Shown here in pieces: positions 43,019-52,462 of a stretch of 64,000 nt of DNA. Positions within the stretch are counted from its first letter, which is position 1. Each line of letters opens with the position of its first letter. Source of the DNA: Streptomyces abyssalis (GTDB lineage: Bacteria > Actinomycetota > Actinomycetes > Streptomycetales > Streptomycetaceae); contig NZ_LJGT01000041.1 of assembly GCF_001751365.1 (NCBI RefSeq), forward strand, positions 1,233,045-1,297,044, in the 5' to 3' direction. The notes under the pieces are model-generated. The model saw only the letters and a program-made list of their open reading frames with translations. It did not search any database and was not told the DNA's origin. The position numbers and the translations under genes were made by a program.

Positions 43019-43801
43019 ATGGCAGACGACACCGGACAGCCGCGGCCGTCCGGCGACGAGCACGATCCGTGGGCGCCTCCGAGGGACGGGGTCGCACCGG
43101 GCAGGGGGAGCATGGACCAGAACGAAGAGGCCCGTAAGCACAATCCGGTGCACGAGCAGCCGACGATCACCTCGGGCAGCAGCGCCGCGGTGCCCCCTCC
43201 GGTTCCGCCCGCGCCCGGGGCACCTCCGGGGGGCGCCGGCGGTGCACCGGGCTCCGGTTACGGATCTTCGCCGTACGCGGCGCCGTCGCCGTACGGGCAG
43301 GGCGGGCCGCAGTACGGACAGGGCGGCGCCGCCTACGGCTATCCGGCCCGGGCGCCGCAGCCCTACGGATACGGAGCGGGCCCCGGTCACGCCCCGGGCC
43401 CCGGCGGCTTCGGCTGGCACGGCGCCCCGCTCTCCAACGGGCGGTCGGTCGCCTCGATGGTGGTCGGCATCATCGGCCTCGCCGCCGCGATCACCTGCTG
43501 GGGGAGCTTCATCGGCATCTTCCTCGCACCGGTCGCGCTGGGTCTCGGCCTGTCCGCGAAGCGGGCCGCCGACCGGGGTGAGATGGGCGGCCGGGGCCAG
43601 GCCGTGGCGGGTTTCGTGATGGGGATCATCGGCACGGTCCTGTCCGTGCTGTTCGTCGTCTTCATCGTCGTGATGCTGGCCCACGGCGAGGAGTTCGGGA
43701 ACTACGACACCGATCCCGGCTCTGGAGACGGCTCCTCCCTCGACGCACGCAAGCGCGCGGCGGTGCTGGTACTGCCCGGCGCTGCGGATCGTGGGCTGTA
43801 A
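43019..43801 (+). CDS. DUF4190 domain membrane protein
   Basis: A 260-residue protein. A Pro/Gly/Tyr-rich cytoplasmic N-terminus of about 135 residues ('PYGQGGPQYGQGGAAYGYP') leads to two membrane helices ('SVASMVVGIIGLAAAITC', 'VMGIIGTVLSVLFVVFIVVM') separated by a short loop with 'LGLSAKRAADRGEMGGRGQA', the DUF4190 pattern. ATG 43019 follows GGAGGGG. Function is unknown. Such proteins are common in streptomycetes and may organise envelope complexes. Confidence 0.82.
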   Translation: MADDTGQPRPSGDEHDPWAPPRDGVAPGRGSMDQNEEARKHNPVHEQPTITSGSSAAVPPPVPPAPGAPPGGAGGAPGSGYGSSPYAAPSPYGQGGPQYGQGGAAYGYPARAPQPYGYGAGPGHAPGPGGFGWHGAPLSNGRSVASMVVGIIGLAAAITCWGSFIGIFLAPVALGLGLSAKRAADRGEMGGRGQAVAGFVMGIIGTVLSVLFVVFIVVMLAHGEEFGNYDTDPGSGDGSSLDARKRAAVLVLPGAADRGL

Positions 43802-43817
43802 TCGGCTGCATGCTGCA

Positions 43818-43853
43818 GATTCCGTAGCGCAATCAAACAGTAACGACGGAATC
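43818..43853. promoter_or_regulatory. Inverted repeat upstream of the aldehyde dehydrogenase–polyamine operon
   Basis: Perfect eight-base arms GATTCCGT (43818–43825) and ACGGAATC (43846–43853) with a 20-base AT-richer spacer. The right half belongs to the AACGACGGA(A/T)TC motif shared with the AsnC promoter region at 39745–39758. It probably binds a dimeric regulator, and AsnC is the obvious candidate. Confidence 0.5.
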
Positions 43854-43928
43854 CCTTGTTGAATCGGGATCGTCCTGTCAGGATCGGCGTTCAAACCAGC
43901 TGACGTCCCGCCCTGGCAGGAGAGCCCG

Positions 43929-45443
43929 ATGGTCCAGCGCTTCGACGTGTCCTCACGGTTCGCAGCGGGCGCGCAGTTCACCGCAGGCCGGCTCGGATCC
44001 GGAACCTCCGGACGCACGCACACCGTCCTCGACCCGGCCACGGGCGAGAGCGTGCTCGGGTACGAACTGGCCGGCCCCGCCGACGTCGGCGCGGCCGTGG
44101 AGGCGGCCGGGCGGGCGCTGCCGGAGTGGGCGGGGGCGACGCCGGGCGAACGGTCCGACGCGATGCACCGCTGGGCGGCCGTGCTGCGTGAGCGCACCGG
44201 GGACTTCGTGTACGCCGAGTCGCTCCAGTGCGGCAAGCCGCTGAAGCTCTCCGAGGAGTTCGACGTACCGGGCTCCTTCGACAACGTCTCGTTCTTCGCG
44301 GGAGCCGCACGCCAGTTGCCGGGCGTCGCCGCAGCCGAGTACAGCGGTGACCACACCTCGTACGTGCGCCGCGAACCGCTCGGCGTCATCGGCTCGGTCG
44401 CGCCGTGGAACTATCCGCTGCAGATGGCCGCGTGGAAGATCCTCCCTGCCGTCGCGGCGGGCAACACGATCGTCCTCAAGCCCTCCGAACTCACTCCGCT
44501 GACCTCTCTGATGTTCGCCGAGGCGGCCTGCGAGGCCGGCATCCCGGACGGAGTGGTCAACATCGTCTCCGGCGCCGGCGCGGACGCCGGCGAGGCGCTG
44601 GTCGGGCATCCGTCCATCGCGATGACCTCCTTCACCGGGTCGACGGCCGTGGGCAGGCGCGTGGCCGAGATCGCGACCGGCACCGTCAAGCGGCTCCATC
44701 TGGAGCTGGGCGGCAAGGCGCCGTTCGTCGTCTTCGACGACGCAGACCTGACGGCGGCCGTGCACGGAGCGGTCGCCGGCGCGCTGATCAATTCCGGCCA
44801 GGACTGCACCGCCGCGACCAGGGCGTACGTACAGCGGCCGCTGTACGAGGAGTTCGTGAGCGGCGTCGCGGAGCTGATGCGTGAGGTACGGGTGGGCGAC
44901 CCCTTCGCACCCGGCACCGACCTGGGCCCGCTCGTCTCGCACGCGCACCGCGACCGCGTCGCCGGATTCGTGGAGCGGGCACGCTCCTACGCCACCGTCG
45001 TCACCGGAGGCGAGGCACCCGGCGGTGAACTCGCCAAGGGCGCCTACTATCTGCCCACGCTCGTCACGGACGCGCCCCAGGACAGCGAGATCGTCCAGCA
45101 GGAGGTCTTCGGACCGGTGCTGACGGTGCTGCCCTTCGACGCGGACGACCAGGGCATCGCACTGGCCAACGACACCCCGTACGGGCTGGCCGCCTCCGCC
45201 TGGAGCCGGGACGTCTTCCGTACGGGCAGCGCGGCACGCGAGATCCGGGCGGGCTGCGTCTGGATCAACGACCACATCCCGATCATCAGCGAGATGCCGC
45301 ACGGGGGCTACAAGGCCTCCGGTTACGGCAAGGACATGTCCGCCTACTCCTTCGAGGAGTACACACAGCTCAAGCACGTCATGCAGGACACCACCGCGCA
45401 GGCGCGCAAGGACTGGCACCGCACCGTCTTCGGCGACCGCTGA
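43929..45443 (+). CDS. Aldehyde dehydrogenase, gamma-aminobutyraldehyde type
   Basis: A 504-residue aldehyde dehydrogenase, a close paralog of the one at 39844. It has the catalytic Glu in 'LELGGKAPFVVFDD' and the catalytic Cys (about 293) in 'NSGQDCTAATR'; 'GSVAPWNYPLQMAAWKILPA' is the cofactor region. It leads the potDABC–puuB cluster, 69 bases before the binding-protein gene, and would oxidise the aminoaldehyde made by the oxidoreductase or aminotransferase. ATG 43929 has AGGAGA upstream. Confidence 0.9.
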   Translation: MVQRFDVSSRFAAGAQFTAGRLGSGTSGRTHTVLDPATGESVLGYELAGPADVGAAVEAAGRALPEWAGATPGERSDAMHRWAAVLRERTGDFVYAESLQCGKPLKLSEEFDVPGSFDNVSFFAGAARQLPGVAAAEYSGDHTSYVRREPLGVIGSVAPWNYPLQMAAWKILPAVAAGNTIVLKPSELTPLTSLMFAEAACEAGIPDGVVNIVSGAGADAGEALVGHPSIAMTSFTGSTAVGRRVAEIATGTVKRLHLELGGKAPFVVFDDADLTAAVHGAVAGALINSGQDCTAATRAYVQRPLYEEFVSGVAELMREVRVGDPFAPGTDLGPLVSHAHRDRVAGFVERARSYATVVTGGEAPGGELAKGAYYLPTLVTDAPQDSEIVQQEVFGPVLTVLPFDADDQGIALANDTPYGLAASAWSRDVFRTGSAAREIRAGCVWINDHIPIISEMPHGGYKASGYGKDMSAYSFEEYTQLKHVMQDTTAQARKDWHRTVFGDR

Positions 45444-45512
45444 CGTAGCCGGAGGCGGCCCCGCCCCCACCCGCACTTCCTTCCCCGTCCCCTCAACCGG
45501 AAGGCAGCCCCG

Positions 45513-46766
45513 ATGGACCTGGACCCGCAGCTGTACGAAGGCATGCCGGAGCCCGTGCGCAAGGCCTGGGAACGGAGCCTGACCAGCGGACGCGCGGCCA
45601 TGAGCCGCCGCCGGCTGCTGCGCCTCGGCTCCCTGGCCACGGGCGGCGCGGCACTCGCCGCGTGCGGCATACCGCCCGCGGCGGGAAGCCGCGGCGGCAA
45701 CGAGCCCGAGGACACCCCGGACCACTCCAAGAAGGAGCGCGTCCTCAACTTCGCCAACTGGCCCCTCTACATCGACGTCGACGACAAGAACAAGAAGAAG
45801 CGCCCCACCCTCGACCGCTTCATGCGCGAGAGCGGCATCAAGGTGAAGTACGTCGAGGACATCAACGACAACAACGAGTTCTACGGCAAGATCAAGCCCC
45901 AGCTCGCTGCCGGCCAGGACACCGGCCGCGACCTGGTCTGCCTCACGGACTGGATGGCCGGGCGTCTGATCCGCCAGGGCTGGGCGCAGCGTCTGGACCC
46001 CGCTCGTATGCCCAACGCGGTGGCCAACCTGGAGGACCGCTTCCGTACGGCCGCGCAGGATCCGGGGCGCCAGTACAGCTATCCGTGGGCGGGGATCGCC
46101 TGCGTCGTCGCTTACAACAAGAAGGCCACCGGCGGGAAGAAGGTCACCAGCGTCAGCCAGCTGCTGGAGGACGAGTCGCTCAAGGGCAAGGTGTCCATGC
46201 TCACCGAGATGACGGACACCGTCGGGATGACGATGCTGGACCTCGGCATCGATCCGGAGAAGTTCGACGGCGACGACTTCGACAGGGCCGTCGCCCGGAT
46301 ACAGAAGGCCGTGGACGGCAAGCAGTTGCGACGCTTCAGCGGCAACGACTACATCGACGAGCTGAGTTCGGGCGACATCGCCGCTTGTCTGGCCTGGGCG
46401 GGCGACGTCGTGCAGCTGAAGCTCGACAACCCGGACATCGAGTTCGCCATCCCGGAAAGCGGCTACCGCTTCGCCACCGACGACCTGCTCGTACCCGCCA
46501 AGGCACGGCACCGGGCGAACGCCGAGGAGTTGATCAACTACTACTACGACCCCAAGGTGGCCGCAGAACTGACCGCCTGGGTCAACTACATCTGCCCGGT
46601 CTCCGGGGCCAAGGCCGAGATGGAGAAGATCGACAAGGACCTCGCAGAGGACCCGCTGATCTTCCCCGATGCCAGGACCGCAGGGCGCGGAAAGGCCTTC
46701 CGGCCGATGTCCGACAAGGAACAGGCCCGCTACGAGAACAAGTTCGCCAAGCTCATCGGCGCCTAG
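45513..46766 (+). CDS. potD: Polyamine ABC transporter substrate-binding lipoprotein
   Basis: A 417-residue spermidine/putrescine-binding protein. The N-terminus has a twin-arginine-like stretch ('MSRRRLLRLGSLATGG') and a lipobox ('AALAACG'), so it is probably exported folded and lipidated. Mature motifs: 'VLNFANWPLYIDVD', 'YPWAGIACVVAYNKKATG', 'EMTDTVGMTMLDLGIDPEKF' and 'CLAWAGDVVQ', typical of PotD/PotF. It is the first transport gene of a coupled operon. Confidence 0.92.
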   Translation: MDLDPQLYEGMPEPVRKAWERSLTSGRAAMSRRRLLRLGSLATGGAALAACGIPPAAGSRGGNEPEDTPDHSKKERVLNFANWPLYIDVDDKNKKKRPTLDRFMRESGIKVKYVEDINDNNEFYGKIKPQLAAGQDTGRDLVCLTDWMAGRLIRQGWAQRLDPARMPNAVANLEDRFRTAAQDPGRQYSYPWAGIACVVAYNKKATGGKKVTSVSQLLEDESLKGKVSMLTEMTDTVGMTMLDLGIDPEKFDGDDFDRAVARIQKAVDGKQLRRFSGNDYIDELSSGDIAACLAWAGDVVQLKLDNPDIEFAIPESGYRFATDDLLVPAKARHRANAEELINYYYDPKVAAELTAWVNYICPVSGAKAEMEKIDKDLAEDPLIFPDARTAGRGKAFRPMSDKEQARYENKFAKLIGA

Positions 46767-46778
46767 GGGGCATCGGCC

Positions 46779-47921
46779 ATGACGATCACGCTCACCGGAA
46801 TCAGCAAGGTCTTCGGCGACTTCACCGCCGTGCATCCCCTGGACCTGACCATCCCTGAAGGCTCCTTCTTCGCGCTGCTGGGCGCATCCGGCTGCGGCAA
46901 GACCACGACCCTGCGCATGATCGCCGGGCTCGAGGAGCCGACGGGCGGCAGCATCCGGCTCGGTGACGAGGACATCACCGGGCTGCCGCCGCACAAGCGC
47001 CCCGTGAACACCGTCTTCCAGAACTACGCACTCTTCCCGCACCTCGACGTGTCGGAGAACGTCGCGTTCGGGCTGCGCCGGCGCGGCATCACGTCCGTGC
47101 GCAAGCAGGTCGAGGAGATGCTGGAACTCGTCGAGCTTGGCCAGCTGGCCAAGCGCAAGCCGCGGCAGCTCTCCGGCGGGCAGCAGCAACGCGTCGCGCT
47201 CGCCCGCGCGTTGATCAACCGCCCGCAGGTGCTGCTGCTGGACGAGCCGCTCGGCGCGCTCGACCTCAAGCTGCGCCGGCAGATGCAGCTGGAGCTCAAG
47301 CGCATCCAGACGGAGGTCGGCATCACCTTCGTCCACGTCACGCACGACCAGGAGGAGGCCATGACGATGGCCGACACCGTGGCCGTCATGAACGCGGGAC
47401 GGGTCGAGCAGCTCGGCGCCCCCGACGAGCTGTACGAGCGGCCGCGCTCCACCTTCGTCGCGAACTTCCTCGGTACCTCCAACCTCATCGAGGCGGAGAT
47501 CACCGAGACCGAGGGGGAGTACCTGCTGCTCAAGGCCGTCGGCACCGACACCGCGCTGCGGCTGCCCGCGGAGCGGTGCGCGGTGGAGGACCCGCAGGCG
47601 GGCGGCAAGGTGCTCGTCGGCGTACGCCCCGAGAAGATCACGCTCGCGCATGCCGAGGACGCTGACACCGGCAGCGGGAAAGGCAGCGCGGACAACCGCC
47701 TGAGCGGCCGCATACGTGACGCCGGATATCTCGGCGTCTCCATGCAGTACGTCGTCGACACCCCCGTCTGCCCTGAGTTCAGCGTCTACGAACAGAACGT
47801 GGAGCGTGACGCCCGCCTGGCGCCGGGCGCAGAGGTCGTCATGCGCTGGCGGCCCGCGCACACCTTCGCGCTGGACGCCGCCCAGGACGCCGACGCCGGC
47901 ACGCTGGAGGACTCGCTGTGA
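46779..47921 (+). CDS. potA: Polyamine ABC transporter ATP-binding protein
   Basis: A 380-residue ABC ATPase with Walker A 'GASGCGKTTTLRM', Q-loop 'VFQNYALFPHLDV', signature 'LSGGQQQRVALARALI', Walker B 'VLLLDEPLGALDLKL' and H-loop 'VTHDQEEAM'. A C-terminal TOBE domain is present ('VGVRPEKITLAHAED'). It lies 12 bases after potD and its stop overlaps the next gene (GTGA). The acquired context (PotD, two permeases) fixes the polyamine assignment. Confidence 0.93.
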   Translation: MTITLTGISKVFGDFTAVHPLDLTIPEGSFFALLGASGCGKTTTLRMIAGLEEPTGGSIRLGDEDITGLPPHKRPVNTVFQNYALFPHLDVSENVAFGLRRRGITSVRKQVEEMLELVELGQLAKRKPRQLSGGQQQRVALARALINRPQVLLLDEPLGALDLKLRRQMQLELKRIQTEVGITFVHVTHDQEEAMTMADTVAVMNAGRVEQLGAPDELYERPRSTFVANFLGTSNLIEAEITETEGEYLLLKAVGTDTALRLPAERCAVEDPQAGGKVLVGVRPEKITLAHAEDADTGSGKGSADNRLSGRIRDAGYLGVSMQYVVDTPVCPEFSVYEQNVERDARLAPGAEVVMRWRPAHTFALDAAQDADAGTLEDSL

Positions 47922-48898
47922 GCGCCCCGGCAGTTCCCGCCTCCGCGGGCGCCCCGCCGCCTTCCGGGCCCGAGCCGCACGGCTCCGGTTCCTCCGGGCC
48001 GTCAGACGGAGCCGTGGCGGGTGCCGCCGCGCGCCCGCGACGCCGCCTCACGCCGTACTGGCTGCTGCTTCCGGCCGGGCTCTGGCTCGCCGTCTTCTTC
48101 GTCGCGCCGTTCTTCTACCAGGCCTCGACGTCCGTGCAGAGCGGGTCGCTGGAGGAAGGCTTCCGCGTCACCTGGGACTTCACCAACTACACAGACGCGC
48201 TTGCGACGTACGCCCCGCACTTCCTGCGCTCGTTCCTGTACGCCGCCTCGGCGACCGTGCTCTGCCTTCTCATCGGCTACCCCCTGGCGTACATGATCGC
48301 CTTCCGCGCGGGGCGCTGGCGGGGACTGCTGCTGGTGATGGTGATCGCACCCTTCTTCACCAGCTTCCTCATCCGCACGCTCGCCTGGAAGACGATCCTC
48401 TCGGACGCCGGCCCGGTCGTGGGCGTACTGAAGTCGGTGCACATCCTGGACGTCACGAGCCAGCTGGGCCTCACCGGGGACGAAAGACTCCTGGCGACCC
48501 CGCTCGCGGTGGTGTGCGGACTGACGTACAACTTCCTGCCGTTCATGATCCTTCCGCTGTACAGCTCCCTGGAGCGGATCGACCTCTCGCTGCACGAGGC
48601 GGCACGGGATCTGTACGCGAAGCCGGCGACCGTCTTCCGGAAGGTGACCTTCCCGCTCTCCCTCCCCGGTGTGGTCGCGGGCACGCTGCTCACCTTCATC
48701 CCCGCCTCGGGCGACTACATCAACGCCCAGCTGCTCGGTTCGCCGAACACACAGATGGTCGGCAACGCCATCCAGAAGCAGTTCCTCAACGTCCTCGACT
48801 ACCCGGCCGCCGCCGCCATGTCGTTCATCCTCATGGCGATCATCCTGATCGTGGTCAGTGTCTACATGCGCAAGGCCGGAACGGAGGAACTCGTGTGA
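47918..48898 (+). CDS. potB: Polyamine ABC transporter permease (PotB type)
   Basis: A 326-residue permease with six helices after a Pro/Ala/Gly-rich N-terminal tail of about 40 residues. The ATPase-contact loop is 'EAARDLYAKPATVFRKVTFP'. Other PotB-like segments are 'LIRTLAWKTILSDAGPV' and 'IPASGDYINAQLLGSPNTQ'. GTG 47918 overlaps the potA stop by four bases, and its own stop overlaps the next start by one. Confidence 0.92.
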   Translation: MSAPAVPASAGAPPPSGPEPHGSGSSGPSDGAVAGAAARPRRRLTPYWLLLPAGLWLAVFFVAPFFYQASTSVQSGSLEEGFRVTWDFTNYTDALATYAPHFLRSFLYAASATVLCLLIGYPLAYMIAFRAGRWRGLLLVMVIAPFFTSFLIRTLAWKTILSDAGPVVGVLKSVHILDVTSQLGLTGDERLLATPLAVVCGLTYNFLPFMILPLYSSLERIDLSLHEAARDLYAKPATVFRKVTFPLSLPGVVAGTLLTFIPASGDYINAQLLGSPNTQMVGNAIQKQFLNVLDYPAAAAMSFILMAIILIVVSVYMRKAGTEELV

Positions 48899-49767
48899 TG
48901 AGCGCCCCAACCGTCTCCCCGTCAGCTTCCGCGCAGACCTCCCCGGCTCCGGCCAGGAAGCCGGGCTCCGCGCCGCTGCGCTGGCTGCGTCGCAACGCCG
49001 TCGTCCTCGCGGGTGCGGCTTCGCTGGTCTATCTGCTGCTGCCCAACGCCGTCGTCATGCTCTTCTCCTTCAACAAGCCGGCGGGCCGCTTCAACTACGA
49101 ATGGCGCACGTTCTCCACCGACGCCTGGACCGACCCGTGCGGCGTCGCCGACATGTGCGGATCGCTCGCACTGAGCCTGCAGATCGGCCTGCTGGCGACG
49201 GTGTTCGCCACCGCCTTCGGCACGTTCGCGGCGTTCGCCCTCGCCCGCTACCGATTCCGCGGCAAGGGCACAGGCAACGCGCTGATCTTCCTGCCGATGG
49301 CGATGCCCGAGGTCGTCATGGGTGCCTCGCTCGGCACGCTCTTCCTCAACACCCGGGTCGCCTTCGGCTTCGTCACCATCCTGATCGCGCACATCATGTT
49401 CTGCCTGAGCTTCGTGGTCGTCGCGGTGAAGGCACGCGTGATGAGCATGGATCCGCGGCTGGAGGAGGCGGCGCGCGATCTCTACGCAGGGCCGGTGCAG
49501 ACGTTCCTGCGGGTCACGCTGCCGCTGGCCGCTCCGGGCATCGCGGCCGGCGCCATGCTCAGCTTCGCGCTCTCCTTCGACGACTTCATCATCACGCAGT
49601 TCAACGCCGGCCCCTCGACGGTCACTTTCCCGGTGTTCGTCTGGGGAGCGGCACAGCGCGGCGTCCCGGTGCAGGTGAACGTCATCGGAACGGCGATGTT
49701 CCTGATCGCGGTCGCGATCGTCCTCGGCGGCAGGATCGCCTCCGGTCGCCGGAGGAGGCAGGCGTGA
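48898..49767 (+). CDS. potC: Polyamine ABC transporter permease (PotC type)
   Basis: A 289-residue permease with six helices. The contact loop is 'EAARDLYAGPVQTFLRVTLP' and 'SFALSFDDFIITQF' is the PotC hallmark. ATG 48898 shares one base with the potB stop (TGATG). Its stop overlaps the following oxidoreductase GTG, continuing the coupled chain. Confidence 0.92.
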   Translation: MSAPTVSPSASAQTSPAPARKPGSAPLRWLRRNAVVLAGAASLVYLLLPNAVVMLFSFNKPAGRFNYEWRTFSTDAWTDPCGVADMCGSLALSLQIGLLATVFATAFGTFAAFALARYRFRGKGTGNALIFLPMAMPEVVMGASLGTLFLNTRVAFGFVTILIAHIMFCLSFVVVAVKARVMSMDPRLEEAARDLYAGPVQTFLRVTLPLAAPGIAAGAMLSFALSFDDFIITQFNAGPSTVTFPVFVWGAAQRGVPVQVNVIGTAMFLIAVAIVLGGRIASGRRRRQA

Positions 49768-51233
49768 CGGCACGGCACGAGGGACCCGGGGCAGTATCCG
49801 GGGCCGGACCCGGCGCCGGGGAGCGGGAGTCCGAAGCCGTACGGTCGCTGTCCGGCGCTCGGCCCGTTCCGTTCTGGCTGGACGACCCCGCGCACCGCCC
49901 CGACGCGCTGCCCGCCCTCGCCGGCGAGACGAAGTGCGACCTGCTCGTCGTCGGCGGCGGTTACAGCGGCCTGTGGACGGCGCTCATCGCGAAGGAGCGC
50001 GACCCGTCCCGCGACGTGGTGCTCCTGGAGGGAAAGGAGACCGGCTGGGCCGCGTCCGGCCGTAACGGCGGATTCTGCGACTCCTCCCTCACCCACGGCT
50101 TCGGGAACGGGCTCGCCCGCTGGCCCGGTGAGATCGAGACGCTGGAACGCCTGGGCATGGCGAACCTCGACGCCATCGGCGAGGCCGTGCGACGCCACGC
50201 CATCGACTGCGACTTCGAACGCACCGGCGAGATCGAGGTGGCGACCGAGCCGCACCAGGTGGCGGAGCTCCGTGAGGCCGCGGAGCAGGCCCGGCGGCAC
50301 GGCCTCGGCGACCGCGTGACCTTCCTGGACGGAGCCGCCGTACGCGAACAGGTCGACTCGCCCGCCTTCCTCGCCGGCCTCTGGTTCCGCCACAGCGTCG
50401 CCATGCTCAACCCGGCGAAGCTCGCATGGGGGCTCAAGCGCGCCTGCGAGGCGGCAGGCGTGCGCATCTATGAGTACACGCCTGCGCGCGGCCTGACCGC
50501 CGACGCCGACGCGGTGACCGTGGGCACTCCCTACGGCCGCGTCCGGGCCCGGCGGGCCGCCCTCGCGACGAACGCCTTTCCGTCGCTGCTCCGGCGCCTG
50601 CGCCCGTACATCGTCCCCGTCTACGACTACGCGCTGATGACCGAGCCGCTGAGCGAGCGTCAACGGGCCGCCGTGGGCTGGCAGGGGCGGCAAGGGCTGG
50701 CGGACAGCGCCAACCACTTCCACTACTTCCGGCTGACCGCCGACGACCGCATCCTGTGGGGCGGCTACGACGTTCTCTACCACTACGGCAGCAGGATCGA
50801 CGCGGAGTACGACCAGCGGCCCGAGACCTTCCGCAAGCTGGCCGGCCATTTCTTCGACACCTTCCCGCAGTTGAGAGGGCTGAGCTTCAGCCACACCTGG
50901 GGCGGGGTGATCGACACGTGCTCACGTTTCTCGCCGTTCTTCGGCACGGCGCACGACGGACGGGTCGCCTACGCCGCCGGTTACACGGGCCTCGGCGTGG
51001 GCGCGACCCGCTTCGGCGCCGAGGTCATGCTCGACCTGCTCGGCGGCGAGTCCACGGAGCGTACGGAGCTGGAACTGGTGCGCAAGAAGCCGCTGCCGTT
51101 CCCGCCCGAGCCGGTGCGGTGGGCGGGCATCGCCCTGACCCAGTGGTCCCTCGCCCGCGCCGACGCGCGAGGCGGGCGCCGCAACCTGTGGCTCAAGGCG
51201 ATGGACGCGACGGGCATGGGCTTCGACAGCTGA
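49764..51233 (+). CDS. puuB: FAD-dependent amine oxidoreductase (PuuB-like)
   Basis: A 489-residue flavoprotein of the glycine oxidase/PuuB family. It has the dinucleotide-binding motif 'LLVVGGGYSGLWTALIA', the family-specific 'GWAASGRNGGFCDSSL' and the C-terminal FAD segment 'YAAGYTGLGVGATRFGAEV'. It oxidises a gamma-glutamyl or free amine to an aldehyde, feeding the aldehyde dehydrogenase at the head of the operon. GTG 49764 overlaps potC by four bases, with GGAGGAGG just upstream. No gamma-glutamylpolyamine synthetase is within the window. Confidence 0.88.
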   Translation: MTARHEGPGAVSGAGPGAGERESEAVRSLSGARPVPFWLDDPAHRPDALPALAGETKCDLLVVGGGYSGLWTALIAKERDPSRDVVLLEGKETGWAASGRNGGFCDSSLTHGFGNGLARWPGEIETLERLGMANLDAIGEAVRRHAIDCDFERTGEIEVATEPHQVAELREAAEQARRHGLGDRVTFLDGAAVREQVDSPAFLAGLWFRHSVAMLNPAKLAWGLKRACEAAGVRIYEYTPARGLTADADAVTVGTPYGRVRARRAALATNAFPSLLRRLRPYIVPVYDYALMTEPLSERQRAAVGWQGRQGLADSANHFHYFRLTADDRILWGGYDVLYHYGSRIDAEYDQRPETFRKLAGHFFDTFPQLRGLSFSHTWGGVIDTCSRFSPFFGTAHDGRVAYAAGYTGLGVGATRFGAEVMLDLLGGESTERTELELVRKKPLPFPPEPVRWAGIALTQWSLARADARGGRRNLWLKAMDATGMGFDS

Positions 51234-51581
51234 CCGCGGCCGGGCGTAACGGGCAACTCGACGCAGCCTCGCATCGGTTGACGTCCCCGCGGCCGACCGG
51301 TCCGGACGTTCCCGCGCGCGGTCCCACCGTGTCCAGCGGCCGCTGCTCTGCCGCCTCCACGGCCGTTCAGGGGTGCGGGCGTGGCCTCGCCGCCGGCGCC
51401 GCGGGCCCAGGAGAGCGGCGGCCGCGGTCAGGGCGGGGCGCCGGAGTCCGGCTGTCGCGCCGAGCCGCCCGCGTGACGCGTCGTCACTGGTGGGGCCGCT
51501 GAAACATGTGTAGACCTCTGCCCCCGGGTACCGCCCTGATGGCATGCTCCCCTCAACCACCCCCCACTGAGGAGCAGCTGA
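51234..51581. other. Gene-free interval after puuB
   Basis: 348 bases of GC-rich sequence without a convincing coding frame on either strand. Several open frames exist but none has a ribosome binding site or recognisable motif. The final part probably contains the promoter and leader of the C39-like gene, with GGAG at about 51571 just before its ATG. Confidence 0.4.
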
Positions 51582-52307
51582 ATGAGCATCAGGTGCAGAT
51601 CGAGAGCCAGAGCCGTGGCGGTGACGGTGGCTCTGACGGCCACGGGACTGCTGGCCGCACCCGGAGCGGCGATCGCCGGCGAGTCACACGGGGCCTCGGT
51701 GTCGCGGATCGCCGCCGGGCCTGGAGCGTCGGCACCCCCGGTCGAGGTCAGCCGTGACGGCGCCTCGGCGCACACGGAGGCGAGCGAGACCAAGGCCTCC
51801 AAGACGCTCGAAGTGGAGTACCAGGTTCAGGAGACCGGCTACTGGTGCGGCCCCGCGGCGACCCGTATCGCGCTCTCAGCGCGCATCGGACCGCCCAGCC
51901 AGACGGAGCTGGCGGCCCAGCTCGGTACCACCGAGAACGGCACCGACGACATCAGCCAGATCACCGGCGTGCTCAACGCCAATCTCGGCGGCAGCGACTA
52001 CGAGTCGAAGTACATGCCCGACGATCCGCCGTCGCAGGAGCAGAAGGACCTGCTGTGGCAGGACATCGTCGGGGGCATCGACGGGAACCTCCCGCTCGTC
52101 ACCAACATCGTCGCGCCGCCCGGCAACCAGCCTCCCGGCTACCCGCCGGACCAGACGATCTACCACTACTTCACCGTCATCGGCTACGACGACGCCAACA
52201 GGTCCGTGCTGATAGCCGACCCCGCCTCCTTCTCCGGCAACCAGATCTACTGGCTCACGTTCGACCAGCTCGCGACCCTCATCCCGCCGAAGGGCTACGC
52301 GGCCTGA
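51582..52307 (+). CDS. Secreted C39-like cysteine peptidase family protein
   Basis: A 241-residue secreted protein with a classical signal peptide ('RAVAVTVALTATGLLAAPGA', cleavage near 'AIAGES'). The mature domain has the C39-like triad pattern: 'QETGYWCGPAATRIALS' with the Cys, 'YHYFTVIGYDD' with the His and 'VLIADPAS' with the Asp. It is a papain-like fold that processes peptides outside the cell; the substrate is unknown. It is not obviously linked to the flanking amine-metabolism genes. Confidence 0.85.
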   Translation: MSIRCRSRARAVAVTVALTATGLLAAPGAAIAGESHGASVSRIAAGPGASAPPVEVSRDGASAHTEASETKASKTLEVEYQVQETGYWCGPAATRIALSARIGPPSQTELAAQLGTTENGTDDISQITGVLNANLGGSDYESKYMPDDPPSQEQKDLLWQDIVGGIDGNLPLVTNIVAPPGNQPPGYPPDQTIYHYFTVIGYDDANRSVLIADPASFSGNQIYWLTFDQLATLIPPKGYAA

Positions 52308-52462
52308 CGCGCTGACCGCGCCCCCTCACCCCGTACGCCGGACCGGGCCCTCCCGCCCCGGCCTGTCCCCCCCCGTGGCCGGGGTCCTCCGGTCCGGCGT
52401 ACGGCTCCTCCGCGTACGGCTCCTCCGCGTACGGCCCCCGCCGAAGCCGGCGACGGCGAAGA

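Noticed and set aside
43953..47861. A 1302-codon open frame on the minus strand
   Set aside because: It lies wholly antisense to the aldehyde dehydrogenase, potD and potA genes; high GC content creates such frames, and its product is His/Gly/Arg/Val-rich without motifs.
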